A DNA stretch of 64,000 bases from JAXMAO01 sp046350375 (GCA_046350375.1 JAXMAO010000009.1:92301-156300), one strand, 5' to 3'. Shown: positions 41,701-50,510, counted from the first letter of the stretch. Made by a program: numbers and translations. Notes: generated by a model not told the origin, from the sequence alone.

Positions 41701-42884
41701 GCGAGGGCACTGACGGCAAACTGCTCGGCCTGGTCGGGCGAGCCGCGCGCTTCGAGGACGAGTGCGAGGTTTCCAAGCGTTTGCGCGACCACGGGATGGT
41801 CGGCAGGCAGGACGTGCTGAAACATCGTCGCGGCGTGACGCAAGGCCGATTCAGCCTCGTCGAGCGCGCCGCGATCGAGCAGAAGAACTCCGAGCGTCTC
41901 GAGCGACACGGCGACGTCGGGGTGGTCGCCGCGGGCGCGGCGCATGCGGATCGCCAGCGCCTCGCGCAGCAACGGCTCGGCCTCGTCGAGGGCGCCGCGT
42001 TCCTGGAGAATGGTTCCGAGGTTTCCGAGGCTGGTCGCGATTGCGGGATGGTCTTTCGGCAGCAGCCTGCGATGCATTTCCAGCGACTCGCGATAGAGCG
42101 ATTCGGCCTGGTCGAGGCGACCCCGCTTGCGCAACATGACGGCCAGGTTGTTGAGGCTCTCGGCGATGGCCGGATCATCTCCGGCGAACAGCGCCCGGCG
42201 CATCGTCAGGGCCTCGCGGCAGAGCTTCTCGGCGGCGTCGAGCTGGTCGAGGTCGGCGAGGATCTGCGCGCGGGTGTTGAGGGCGGTGGCGATCTCCGGG
42301 TGGTCGGGCGGAGACATGCGCCGGAACATCTCGATTGCGGCGCGCGAGACTTCGTCGGCCTCGCGGAACTTGCCGCCCGCCCGCAGGATCGCCGCGCGGT
42401 TGTCCATCGAGAGCGCGATCGACGGGTGATCGCCTTTGAAGAGCGATTTGCGCAGCTCGACCGCGCGGCGGAACTGTTCTTCGGCGGGTTCAATTCGCCC
42501 GGCGGAAAAGAGCCGCACGCCGCGCTCGTTGGCGTGGTAGGCGTCGCGAAAGGTGGCCTGCTGCGCGTCGGTCCAGGACTGCCGCAGCCGCAGGTCGGCC
42601 AGGACCTGCCGCGCGTCGACCGTTTCCCAGTGGTCGGCGCCCTGGAGCCGGGTGCGAGTCTGCACCACCTCTTCGGCGAGCGGGATTGCCGTGGCGAATT
42701 CGAGCTTGTTGCGCAGCGCGGTGATGCGTTTTCGCAGGGCGTCGACGTGGCTCGCGTCGTCGCCGCGCAGGCCGCGCTCGCGCGGCAGCCGGGCCGGCTG
42801 CGTCGTGCCGGGCGCCGCCGCAGCGCCGGGCAGCGCTGCGTGAATCAACGCGCAGGCGAGCGGGACGATCAGCCACGGTCTCAC
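38787..42884 (-). CDS. Giant exported TPR-CHAT protease with inserted PDZ-like domain
   Basis: 1365 residues. The GTG start overlaps the kinase stop (GTGA). Signal peptide is WLIVPLACALIHAALPGAAAA. Kinesin-light-chain-type TPRs (42-residue period) span about 90-640, for example ALNTRAQILADLDQLDAAEK and SLGNLGTILQERGALDEAEP. A coiled-coil linker follows at about 690-790. The C-terminal CHAT caspase-like region has the catalytic pair His1149 (LHFATHGLMG) and Cys1203 (VVLSACDTQRG). Between the first CHAT strands (VPLELLWPDAP) and the catalytic half lies a PDZ-like module at about 945-1030 (GILLAAVVPQSPAASAGLRRGDVLTRYADRPL). The end has FFFAGTPTVIASLWKVDDLAT, typical of CHAT. Substrate is unknown. 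A signal peptide on a CHAT protease is unusual. Confidence 0.85.
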   Translation of the reverse strand: MRPWLIVPLACALIHAALPGAAAAPGTTQPARLPRERGLRGDDASHVDALRKRITALRNKLEFATAIPLAEEVVQTRTRLQGADHWETVDARQVLADLRLRQSWTDAQQATFRDAYHANERGVRLFSAGRIEPAEEQFRRAVELRKSLFKGDHPSIALSMDNRAAILRAGGKFREADEVSRAAIEMFRRMSPPDHPEIATALNTRAQILADLDQLDAAEKLCREALTMRRALFAGDDPAIAESLNNLAVMLRKRGRLDQAESLYRESLEMHRRLLPKDHPAIATSLGNLGTILQERGALDEAEPLLREALAIRMRRARGDHPDVAVSLETLGVLLLDRGALDEAESALRHAATMFQHVLPADHPVVAQTLGNLALVLEARGSPDQAEQFAVSALAMLRRLFPGDHSDVAEAMSKLAHLLRNRGALDQAEVLLRDAVAMRERLHRGDDSQTAADLIGLANTLLARGDLDQAEVCCRRADEIISRLPASDAWERSHGKFILAGVLQRRGRFLDAERLIRECMSAVRQRPGSKSRSLYGELQNLSAVLYTAGKLDQAESVAREALARCREISPADSPNLAYSQFALGYILQARGSYDQAEPLMRQAFDMSERLRTQVTGGEQDRALFAAELELSERAVGFAALMIHLQRDADAFAILERGRSRAALDLVSRGGRDLAAEVKSLDSQRAARLDAATAAEAAARTALLDAESLLAGFVRQRAAWAQMADKSDAERAARVAEFDRRIAEQTAAVETQRFALTRAGAAVLAELRGFIPAGQALATEEILSRLKPDQALVSFAFGRDFALCAVAARGCSRAAIVADGKPAVDRLASQLSELRAAIAQPGGAPAGRSSPLEAARRDALRATLLPVSVAAPLANVPRWVVLPDGPLTDVPLELLWPDAPQAPQITYAPSATVYFDRCATQHAPAAGRPAAIILADPEFGTPSGVPPAPPAGILLAAVVPQSPAASAGLRRGDVLTRYADRPLRQPTDLAQAMQQLAAASQPANRTRGIALRYWRDGATHDIDVPAGKLGVRLDAAPPAEGLRSMRLLDPLARGGYASAPATSATEQVRLFGDQLGPLPGTRREAQAIAAVLAAADHAPTTPAAGGSAFGRPGAAPAIDVTLLLGGDATLPGLWQQVQTRPPRYLHFATHGLMGSAAHPLDASLALTAPSVPTPDDLGFLRLDDLLSHWGGRLRECDLVVLSACDTQRGARRGDSVMSLPLGFFFAGTPTVIASLWKVDDLATQLLMTRFYENLVGQSAGLSQIAGGHLLDQPAMTKADALRAARRWLGALTWQQAERASGLSRDAFRRYRLSRGAADEDKPSQRGVASRPAVAPRTAEPALPAAEDRPFAHPYYWSAFILVGKPD

Positions 42885-44599
42885 GGGGGCACCTCGGGTG
42901 CGGTGGTCGGCGACGCGACGTAGGGAAATGCGATCAGCCGCCGCCGCGCAAAGCGCGCGAGCGCCGGATTGTCGGGCACGCGTACGGCGCGGCGCGGCGC
43001 GGTCACGAGTTGCTCAGACACGCCGCGAACGGCCGGCGCGACCGCGACCGGGTTGAAGGGGTCGCCGATCCAGAGCGTGTGCAGATCGGCCGCCGACGTG
43101 AGCCGGACCGAGTTCAGCGCACGATCGATCGCCGCCAGGTCGCCGACCGGCTCGTCGGCCAGGAGCAGCAGGTAGGCGCCGGCTCCCACGGGCGGGGCGA
43201 GCGATCGCCACTGCTGGCGCTGCGGATCGGCGGAGAGCGGCGGCACCTGAAACGCCGCGACCGGTCGGGCATCGTTCGCCGTCGCCGGATATTCGCGCAG
43301 CGGCGGATCGTCACTGAAGAGCAGATAGAGCAGCGGATACGCCGGCTGCGGCAGCGTTACTTCGCAGCGCAGCAGGTTGCCGATCGTCAGCGGCAGGGCG
43401 CCGGCCGAGAGCAGTTGCTCGCCGTCGGTCGCATGGCGCTTGTAGAAGATGCGGATGTCGGGCTCCGCGGCGACCGCCGGCGGAGTGGGCCGCGCGACGC
43501 GCCGGGCGCTCCACGCCCAGCCGAGTCCGCCCACCGTTGCGGCGGCGAGGACCAGCCACGCGACGCGGCGCGCGCGGCGCGGCCGCGCCGCGGTGTGCAG
43601 GGCGGCGCGCATCTCGGCGGCGGTCTGAAAACGTTCGGCGGGCGCGGCGGCGCAGGCCCGCTGACAGACGGCCGCCAGCCCGCCGCGCGGCGCGGGCGCT
43701 GTGGTGGTCGCGGCCGCCGGGCTGTCGCCGACGCTGCCGCTGCGGCGCGGGGGCAGAGTGCCGGCGAGCAGTTGTGTCAGCAGCACGCCGACCGCGAACA
43801 AGTCGCCGGTTCGATCAACGACCCCCTCGGGCGGCAGGTAGGCGGGTGTGCCGGCGGCCACGTTCTGCCGGCCGGAGTGGGCCACGAGGCCGACGTCGCC
43901 GAGCTTCCAACGGCCCTTGCAGCGGAGAATGTTTGCCGGCTTGATGTCGCGGTGGAGCAGCCCGGCTGCGTGCAGCACGGACAGGCCGTCGAGAAGCTGT
44001 GTGACAACGGCGGTGGCCTCGGCGACCGGCAGCCGGCCGCGGCGGCGCAGCTCGTCGTCGAGCGTGGTCGGCTCGTAGCCTTCCGGGGCGCGCACGCCCG
44101 ATCCGCGCGCATCATCGGCCAGCTCCATCGCGTAATAGAACCGGCCGGTCAGCTCGCCGACGTGCTCGATCTGAACCAGGTTGGGATGTTCGGCGGCGCG
44201 CTGCTTGTAGTGGCGCAGGCCGTCGAGCTCGAGCGCCGCGCCGGCCGAGGCGGCGACGATCTTGACGGCGTAATAGACCCCGGTGAGTTTCTGCCGGGCG
44301 AGCCAGACCGCGCCGAAACCGCCGCGGCCGATGGACGAACCCAGGTCGTAGTCGGGAATTGCTGGCGGTGCCGCGGCGTCGGCGGGCTGCGCTGCGCGCG
44401 ATGGCCGGCGCGGCGGCGCGGCGGCGTCCACGGTGGGCGTCTGCGGTGCGTCGAGCTGCGCCAGCAGGGCTTCGACCTCGCGCCGAACCGCCGCATCACC
44501 ATTGCACTGCGCGGCCAGGAAAGCGGGGCGCGCCTCGGCCGGCAGCGCGCGGGCGCGGTGGAACAGCTCTTCAACCAGGCGAAAGTGCTCGGGCGTCAT
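42881..44599 (-). CDS. Membrane-anchored Ser/Thr protein kinase
   Basis: 572 residues. A short N-terminal helical region (residues 1-55, EHFRLVEELFHRARALPAEA) is typical of planctomycete kinases paired with ECF sigma factors. The kinase domain is at about 84-340: Gly loop GRGGFGAVW, Lys113 (YAVKIVAA), catalytic HRDIKPANIL (Asp218, Asn223), DVG instead of DFG (Asp235) and GTPAYLPPEG. One membrane helix lies at about 346-364. The extracytoplasmic part (370-572) contains a beta-rich region (LFSDDPPLREYPATAND) followed by a stretch reminiscent of CHAT-associated domains. ATGA overlap with the sigma gene upstream and GTGA with the CHAT gene downstream make this one coupled operon. Confidence 0.9.
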   Translation of the reverse strand: MTPEHFRLVEELFHRARALPAEARPAFLAAQCNGDAAVRREVEALLAQLDAPQTPTVDAAAPPRRPSRAAQPADAAAPPAIPDYDLGSSIGRGGFGAVWLARQKLTGVYYAVKIVAASAGAALELDGLRHYKQRAAEHPNLVQIEHVGELTGRFYYAMELADDARGSGVRAPEGYEPTTLDDELRRRGRLPVAEATAVVTQLLDGLSVLHAAGLLHRDIKPANILRCKGRWKLGDVGLVAHSGRQNVAAGTPAYLPPEGVVDRTGDLFAVGVLLTQLLAGTLPPRRSGSVGDSPAAATTTAPAPRGGLAAVCQRACAAAPAERFQTAAEMRAALHTAARPRRARRVAWLVLAAATVGGLGWAWSARRVARPTPPAVAAEPDIRIFYKRHATDGEQLLSAGALPLTIGNLLRCEVTLPQPAYPLLYLLFSDDPPLREYPATANDARPVAAFQVPPLSADPQRQQWRSLAPPVGAGAYLLLLADEPVGDLAAIDRALNSVRLTSAADLHTLWIGDPFNPVAVAPAVRGVSEQLVTAPRRAVRVPDNPALARFARRRLIAFPYVASPTTAPEVPP

Positions 44600-45180
44600 G
44601 TCGGCGGTTCTGACAGTTCTTTCCGCAGCCAGGCCTTGGCGAAGGCCCAATCGCGGTCGATGGTCGCGCGGGCCACGCCGAGCGACTCGGCCACCTCATC
44701 GACCGACAGTCCCCACAATACGCGTAAACGGACCACCTCGGCCTTGCGCGAATCGTGCAGTTCGAGCCGCGCGAGGGCATCGGCCAGCCCCTCGACGTCG
44801 GCGTCGGCCGACGCGGCACCGGGCAGGTCGACGTCGAGCGGCACGCGGACATGCCCGCCGCCGCGCTTAGCGGCGCCCCGCTGGCGGGAATAGTCGATCA
44901 GTGAACGGACCATCAGCCGCGTGGCGATCGCGAAGAAGTGGCCGCGGTTGTCGAATTGCGTACGCTGGCGGATGAGTTGCATGAACGTTTCGTGGACCAG
45001 CCCGGTTGGCTGAAGCGTCAGGCCGGCCTCGTCACGCCCGAATTGGCGCTGCATGTGGCGGGCGGCGAGGGCGCGAAGCTCGTCATAAACGCGCGCCATA
45101 AGCTCGGCGTAGGCGGCGTCGTCGCCGCGATTGAGGCGGCCGAGCACAGTGGTGAGGTCGCGCGGCGGAGACTCGCCCAT
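44596..45180 (-). CDS. ECF-type RNA polymerase sigma factor (planctomycete group)
   Basis: 194 residues from ATG 45180; a GTG at 45225 would add 15 residues. Region 2 is YAELMARVYDELRALAARHMQRQ with LVHETFMQLIRQ, then GHFFAIATRLMVRSLIDYSRQR (region 2.3-2.4). Region 4 is LRVLWGLSVDEVAESLGVARATIDRDWAFAKAWL. The region 2-4 linker lacks an obvious anti-sigma contact, and no anti-sigma gene is adjacent. This layout matches the ECF sigma group that neighbours Ser/Thr kinases in Planctomycetota (TIGR02999-like). It probably drives its own operon or is activated by the kinase. Confidence 0.92.
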   Translation of the reverse strand: MGESPPRDLTTVLGRLNRGDDAAYAELMARVYDELRALAARHMQRQFGRDEAGLTLQPTGLVHETFMQLIRQRTQFDNRGHFFAIATRLMVRSLIDYSRQRGAAKRGGGHVRVPLDVDLPGAASADADVEGLADALARLELHDSRKAEVVRLRVLWGLSVDEVAESLGVARATIDRDWAFAKAWLRKELSEPPT

Positions 45181-45525
45181 TGGCAGAGGCCCTAGACGGC
45201 GTGTGATCCGATTTGAGGTTCCCACGCGGCATTGTCCGCGTGGTGTGAACGAAGGTCAATGCGGCCGGGTCGGAGGCCGGCAATGAGACGCAGTCGAAGG
45301 CGGGCGAAGTGCGGAGCATGCCGCACACCGTTGGGCGCAGGACTGGCAGCTGCCGCGCCCGTCCTGCCCGGACGCATCCAACCGCGATCGGCTACGCGCC
45401 CCCGCGCCGCGCATTGCGCGCCGCCGACGGTATCGGAGGACTCTCACTCTGGAGTGCGTCTGCGAAGCGAGCAATAGAGTTCTTAGCCGCGCCACAATCG
45501 CGCTTCTGGCGCAGCAGCAGCAGCC
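45181..45525. other. Intergenic region upstream of the ECF operon
   Basis: 345 bases between the sigma factor start and the stop of the trehalose phosphatase-GH15 gene, both on the minus strand. It must contain the ECF operon promoter and the end of the trehalose transcript. I see no clear terminator, repeat or small gene. Confidence 0.5.
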
Positions 45526-48057
45526 CTAACTGCCCCGGTCGACGCACAACGCCGCGTTGATCAAGCCCACGTGTGAATAGAGTTGAGGATAGTTCCCGAG
45601 TCCGCCGCGACCGGCCGGGTCATACTCCTCCGCCATCAGGCCCGTCGGGCCAAGACAGCCCAGGAAGCCCTCGAAAAGCGACTTCGCGTCGGCGAGCCGG
45701 CCAACGCAGGCATAGGCCTCGATCAGCCACGACGTGCAGAGGTGAAAGCCGCCCTCGGTTCCGGGGAGTCCGTCGTCGTAGTGATAGCGAAAGACGGTGC
45801 AACGCTCGAGCAGGTGGCGTTCGACAAAGTCGATTGTGGCGACAAAGCGCGGATCGTCCGGCGGAAGCAACCCGCTCAGCCCGACGCACAGGGCCGACGC
45901 ATCGGGTTCGCCATCGTCGTAAGTGGCGCAGTACGATCGTTTCGCCTCGTTCCAGCCGCGAGAGATTACGTCCCGGGCGATCGTGTCACGGAGTTCCGAC
46001 CAGTCTGGCCGCTTGCGTCCAAAGGAATGTGCAATCCTGATCGCCCGGTCGATCGCCTGCCAGCACATGACCTTTGAATGCACGTGATGCTGCCGCGGCC
46101 GACGGACTTCCCAGATGCCGTGGTCCGGCTCGCGCCAACGCTGCTCCACCGCGGAGACGATGGTGTCGACCAGTCGCCAGTGTTCGGCCGACAGCGCGGC
46201 ACCGCTCTCGGCGAGCAAGACAATCAGTTCCGCGATCGGTCCAAAGACGTCGAGCTGAACCTGTCGCGACGCGGCATTTCCGACTCTCACGGGGCGACTG
46301 CCGCGATAGCCGGCCAGCTCGGCGATTTCGCCTTCGGCGCCGACGCTTCCGCCGGTGACGGTGTAGAGCGGGCAGAGCAGCGCGCCGGCCTCGCACTGAT
46401 CGACGATTCCCAGCAGCCAGTCGAGCAGCTTCAGCCCCGGGCCCGGCGCCCCGAGCCGCACGAGCGAACTGGCCGCCAGCGCCGCGTCGCGCGGCCAGCA
46501 GAACCGGTAGTCCCAGTTCCGAACTCCGCCGACATGCTCGGGCAGGCTGGTCGTCGCGGCCGCGGCAATCGCCCCGGTCGGACCGTAGCACAACGCCTTG
46601 AGCAACAGCGCGCTGCGAATGACCGCCGCCTGCGCGGTGTGCGGTGGCCGGAGCGTGTCGGCCCAGCAGGTCCAGAACCGCTGCGTCTGCTCGCGCCGCG
46701 AGTGCTCCGTCCGCGGGCTCGCGTCCATGCTGGCGGTTCCGTACCGCATCTCCAGCGTGATCGGTACGGCCGGCAGTTCGAATTCGGCCACCGCCGACTG
46801 GTGCCGCCCCTCGCCGACGAGCTGCCAGGGCAGCGGCGGGCTGCACAGGACGATGGAATCGACGGCGCCTTCGATGAGAATGCCGCGGTCGGAAATCGAG
46901 AGCACCGTCTCGATTCGTCCGAAGTCGAGCCGGGGCGCGAACGTGATCCGGACGCGCCCCGAGCCTTCGAGGACGCGCACCAGGTCGGTGCGGCCGGCGC
47001 GCTGGAAGGCCCGCCCGCCGCCGCAGTCGAGGTAGTCGGTCACGCGCAGCGTCGGCCACTGCGTCTCCAGGACGAAGCTGTCGCTGACGTAACGTTGAAC
47101 CGGAGCGGGCGTCGCGGCCGCCGCCGGGGCGATCTCGAAGTATCCGGCGGCCGGTCCGCCGAGCAGCTCTGCGAACAGGGCCGACGAGTCGATTCGCGGC
47201 AGGCACATCCAGACCACGCGCGCCCGCGGATCGACCAGCGCCGTCGTACGCTGGTCTGAGAGGAGGGAATGCTGCTCGATCGGCGTCGCATGCGAGCCTG
47301 CGAGCCACGCGGCGCGGACTTCGGCCAGCCGCGCCAGCGTTCGGGCGACCTCGGCGACCCCCGCATGCCGGAACGCGGCCCGGCTCTCGCCGGGGCCGAT
47401 CTTGATGCCCACGTCCGGGCCGGCGAGCGTCGCGAAGGCGTCTTCGTCGGTTGCGTCATCGCCCATGAAAATGGCAGCGGTCGCGCCGACCCGCTGCCGG
47501 ATGCGGTCGAGCGCGGCGCCCTTGTTGGTTTCGATGACGCTCAGTTCGACCACGCTTCGTCCGTGGCGCACGAACACGCCGGGCCAGGTGGCCGCCCCGG
47601 ACGCGAGCGCCGCGACGGCCGCGTCGGCGGCTTCGGGGCTGGCGTTGCGATAGTGCAGTGCGAAGGCCGCCGGTTTCTCCTCGACGGCGACCCCGGCATG
47701 CTGCGCGGCGAGGTCGCGGAGGCAGACCGCGAGTCGCTCGTGCAGCGCGATCGCCTCGGGCGTCAGCGGCGTCACGAGGCCGGCTTCAAACTCACTGCCG
47801 TGGCTGCCGACCCGGTGAGCCTGGTCGAGCCCGAGCGTGCGGCTCGCCAGGTCGCTCAGCGCTCGACCCGAAATGATGGCGACGTGCGTCTGCGGCATGG
47901 CCGTCAGGGCCTTGAGCGCGACTGCGGCTTCGCGGTCGGCCTCGGCGGCGGCCGGATCGGAGACGATGGGGGCGATGGTGCCGTCGAAATCGGTGGCAAC
48001 CAGCAGAATCGGGGTTCTCGCCAGTTCGTCCAGTCGGCGCGTCAGTGCCAAGTCCAT
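45526..48057 (-). CDS. Trehalose-6-phosphate phosphatase fused to a GH15 glucoamylase/trehalase-like domain
   Basis: 843 residues; ATG with CCGGAG upstream. Residues 1-245 are an OtsB-type HAD phosphatase: DFDGTIAP (Asp23 nucleophile, Asp25), AIISGRAL, VGSHGSEFE, ETNKGAALDRI and MGDDATDEDAF. Residues about 255-843 are a GH15 hydrolase: YVSDSFVLETQW, GGVRNWDYRFCWPRDAALAASSLVRLG (substrate-binding), HGIWEVR (probable general acid Glu) and GLMAEEYDPAGRGGLGNYPQLYSHVGLINAAL (probable general base Glu). GH15 includes glucoamylases and trehalases. Next to a trehalose-6-phosphate synthase, a fused phosphatase-trehalase is plausible, but glucoamylase activity is equally possible from sequence alone. 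31 bases downstream of the synthase gene. Confidence 0.9.
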   Translation of the reverse strand: MDLALTRRLDELARTPILLVATDFDGTIAPIVSDPAAAEADREAAVALKALTAMPQTHVAIISGRALSDLASRTLGLDQAHRVGSHGSEFEAGLVTPLTPEAIALHERLAVCLRDLAAQHAGVAVEEKPAAFALHYRNASPEAADAAVAALASGAATWPGVFVRHGRSVVELSVIETNKGAALDRIRQRVGATAAIFMGDDATDEDAFATLAGPDVGIKIGPGESRAAFRHAGVAEVARTLARLAEVRAAWLAGSHATPIEQHSLLSDQRTTALVDPRARVVWMCLPRIDSSALFAELLGGPAAGYFEIAPAAAATPAPVQRYVSDSFVLETQWPTLRVTDYLDCGGGRAFQRAGRTDLVRVLEGSGRVRITFAPRLDFGRIETVLSISDRGILIEGAVDSIVLCSPPLPWQLVGEGRHQSAVAEFELPAVPITLEMRYGTASMDASPRTEHSRREQTQRFWTCWADTLRPPHTAQAAVIRSALLLKALCYGPTGAIAAAATTSLPEHVGGVRNWDYRFCWPRDAALAASSLVRLGAPGPGLKLLDWLLGIVDQCEAGALLCPLYTVTGGSVGAEGEIAELAGYRGSRPVRVGNAASRQVQLDVFGPIAELIVLLAESGAALSAEHWRLVDTIVSAVEQRWREPDHGIWEVRRPRQHHVHSKVMCWQAIDRAIRIAHSFGRKRPDWSELRDTIARDVISRGWNEAKRSYCATYDDGEPDASALCVGLSGLLPPDDPRFVATIDFVERHLLERCTVFRYHYDDGLPGTEGGFHLCTSWLIEAYACVGRLADAKSLFEGFLGCLGPTGLMAEEYDPAGRGGLGNYPQLYSHVGLINAALCVDRGS

Positions 48058-48088
48058 TCGAACTCCGGGGAACCGCAGGCGCAGGGGC

Positions 48089-50437
48089 TCAGCGCGTCGA
48101 TGGCCCGGTCGAAACCGCCGCCAGCCGACCGCGGGACTGGCCGGCGCCGGTGGTCGGCTCGGTGCTCGACGGGGCCGGACCGACCTGGTGACCGCGCGTG
48201 CCCGCCAGCGAGGTCAGCAGTCCGGCCGCCCAGCGATAGACGTTGTGCTTCTGAACGGCGGTCTGCAATCGCGTCATTCGCTCGAAACGCTCCTCGGGCG
48301 ACAGGGTCAGCCCGCGATGGATCGCATCGGCGAACTGCTCGGTGTCATAGGGATTGATGAGCAGCGCGTCGGCCAGCTCGCGAGCCGCGCCGGCGAACTC
48401 GGACAGGATGAGCGCCCCCTCGCCGGGATCCTTGGCGGCGACATACTCCTTGGCAACCAGGTTCATTCCGTCGTGCAGGGAGCTGACCACGCAGGCGTCG
48501 GCCATGCGCAGGAACGCGAATACGGCCGCGGCGTCGTGGTGGGCAATCAGCAACCGCACGGGGCGCCACGATTCGGTCTGGAACTTCCAGTTGATCTCGT
48601 CCGCGGTCGATTCGAGGTCGGCCAGGAGGTCGCGATATCGACGCAGGTGCGTCCGGCTCGGCGCGCCCAACAGCACGAACGTGACCTTCCCGCGATAGTG
48701 CGGATACTTCTGCAGGAAGCGCTCGAACGCGCGCAGCCGCTCGGGCAGGCCTTTCGTGTAGTCGATCCGTTCGACGCCGACGACCACCTGCGTGTCATTG
48801 AGCTTGTGCTGCTCGCGAAGCTGGCGAATCTGCTCCGAGAGCGCCGCGCCGGAGAGAACCGGCCGCTCGCTCCAGGTCTCGATGCTGATCGGAAAAGGTC
48901 GCACCAGCGAGCGGCGTCCTTTGAGCTCGGCCGAGAAGTGGTCCCAGTCGAGCCGGGCCTCGACCATGCGATCCACGGTGTCGAGGAAGTTGTTGCAGTA
49001 CTGCTGCAGGTGAAAGCCGATCACGTCGGCGCCGAGCATGCCGTGCAGGATTTCGGCGCGCCACGGGCAGATGCGGAACGCCTCCGGGTTCGGCCACGGG
49101 ACGTGCCAGAAGATGCAGACGTGCAGGTCCGGCCGGGCGGACTTCAAATATCCCGGAACCAGCGCCAAGTGATAGTCCTGCACGAGCACGGTCGCCTGCC
49201 CGTCGCCGATTTCCGCCAGGATGCACGCGGCGAAGCGCTCGTTGACGCGCTGGTACTGGGCCCAGTCGGTCGCCCGAAAGACGGGGCGCTCGTGCGCCAG
49301 GTGACAGAGCGGCCACAATCCTTCGTTGGACAGGCCGTAGTAGTAGCCTTGCTCTTCCTCGTGCGAGAGCCAGACCCGGCGCAGGGTGTAGCGGCCGTCG
49401 TCGGGTGGAACCACGAGCCGGCCGTTCTCGTCGGCGGTCTGACGGTCGGCGTCGCCGCCGCCATGCGCCACCCAGAGCCCGCCGCAGGCCTGGAGCACCG
49501 GGTCGAGCGCGGTCACCAGGCCCCCGGCCGGGACAATCATGTGGGCGGCGCCGTTGCGGAACTGGTGCATGTACGGCTCACGATTGCTGACGACGATCAG
49601 TTGGCGTCCCTCGAGCGCGTCGATCGCGTGGGCGCGGAGCCGCTCGCGCGTCCAGGTGTTCTGCTCGCGGACCAGATCGTGCGAGTCGCGCCAGCTCGTC
49701 GACCGCGCCGCGCGGAACGACGCCGCCAGTCGGTTGCTCTCGCTGGCCAGCAGCGCCACCGGCAGTCCGCGCGGCGGCGCTTCGGGCGCGCTGTCGGTCC
49801 GCACGCGCTGCATCCACTCCGCGAGCCGCTGCATCGGTCGCTCATAGGTCAGCCACGTCGCGCCGACCAGCAGCACCACCATCAGCAGCGTCACCAGCAG
49901 AATCCAGAAGGCGAACTGCACCCGGCGTTCCATCGCGCGCTGCTCGACGAACGCCATGTCATGAAGCACGACGAGAACGCCCCGGGCCGGGTTGTTGGCG
50001 TCGTTCAGAACATAGGCCAGCACGTGAACCACGGCGTCGCGCGACCGAATGATCTCGGACGCGTCGCTCTTCTGCTCCAGCGCGCGGGCCACGCAGGGTT
50101 GAATCTCGGCGCTGAATTCTGACACACCCGCACCGGTCGCGACCGGCCGCCCGTCGGGGCGATAGATCGCAAACCCCAGCACGCGCCGATAGCCGCCGAG
50201 GCGCTCCTCGATGGCCTTGGCCGCCTCGGAATCGGGCAGCGCCAGCACCTGCTGCGCGCTCCACGACATCTGGTGCGCAATGGCGTGGGCGCGACGATCG
50301 AGGTCCTCCTCGTCGATCCTCCGCTCGCGCTCAACCTGGAACCAGGCCATCGTCCCGGTCGCCAGGCCGACGACCGCGGCCACCAGCAGCCCGATTCGCG
50401 CCCCATGCGGCAGATGGCGTCGGGTCGATTCCGTCAT
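48089..50437 (-). CDS. Trehalose-6-phosphate synthase fused to an N-terminal membrane sensor module
   Basis: 782 residues; ATG with GGGAG upstream. Residues 1-200 form a sensor-like module: TM1 about 14-33, a periplasmic stretch of about 140 residues (GFAIYRPDGRPVATGAGV ... VHVLAYVLNDANNPARGVLVVLHD, a single-Cache/PAS-like pattern), TM2 about 175-196, then a HAMP-like piece (YERPMQRLAEWMQRV). From about 279 on it is a GT20 OtsA enzyme: LIVVSNREPYMH, PAGGLVTALDPVL, VLVQDYHLALVPGYL, FWHVPWPNPEAFR, GVERIDYTKGLPERLRAFE and SLHDGMNLVAKEYVAAK. The catalytic set looks complete. It makes trehalose-6-phosphate from UDP-glucose and glucose-6-phosphate, presumably gated by an external signal. Confidence 0.9.
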   Translation of the reverse strand: MTESTRRHLPHGARIGLLVAAVVGLATGTMAWFQVERERRIDEEDLDRRAHAIAHQMSWSAQQVLALPDSEAAKAIEERLGGYRRVLGFAIYRPDGRPVATGAGVSEFSAEIQPCVARALEQKSDASEIIRSRDAVVHVLAYVLNDANNPARGVLVVLHDMAFVEQRAMERRVQFAFWILLVTLLMVVLLVGATWLTYERPMQRLAEWMQRVRTDSAPEAPPRGLPVALLASESNRLAASFRAARSTSWRDSHDLVREQNTWTRERLRAHAIDALEGRQLIVVSNREPYMHQFRNGAAHMIVPAGGLVTALDPVLQACGGLWVAHGGGDADRQTADENGRLVVPPDDGRYTLRRVWLSHEEEQGYYYGLSNEGLWPLCHLAHERPVFRATDWAQYQRVNERFAACILAEIGDGQATVLVQDYHLALVPGYLKSARPDLHVCIFWHVPWPNPEAFRICPWRAEILHGMLGADVIGFHLQQYCNNFLDTVDRMVEARLDWDHFSAELKGRRSLVRPFPISIETWSERPVLSGAALSEQIRQLREQHKLNDTQVVVGVERIDYTKGLPERLRAFERFLQKYPHYRGKVTFVLLGAPSRTHLRRYRDLLADLESTADEINWKFQTESWRPVRLLIAHHDAAAVFAFLRMADACVVSSLHDGMNLVAKEYVAAKDPGEGALILSEFAGAARELADALLINPYDTEQFADAIHRGLTLSPEERFERMTRLQTAVQKHNVYRWAAGLLTSLAGTRGHQVGPAPSSTEPTTGAGQSRGRLAAVSTGPSTR

Positions 50438-50510
50438 GGCGTCTCCCGCGTTCGACTCGTTCGGCCCGCGGACTCGCCGGCGCCGCGGCCTCTGCGCGCG
50501 TCCGCGCGGC

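Noticed and set aside
41100..42500. Regular repeats with a period near 126 bases, considered as a CRISPR or satellite array
   Set aside because: The period matches 42-residue TPRs in the CHAT protein; units are diverged at DNA level and fully coding.
38787..45180. Anti-phage TPR-CHAT (Craspase-like) defence system
   Set aside because: There is no CRISPR array, gRAMP or Cas gene nearby and the CHAT protein has a signal peptide; the kinase/sigma setting points to envelope signalling instead.
47837..50122. 761-codon plus-strand frame
   Set aside because: Antisense to the trehalose-6-phosphate synthase; no coherent protein features.
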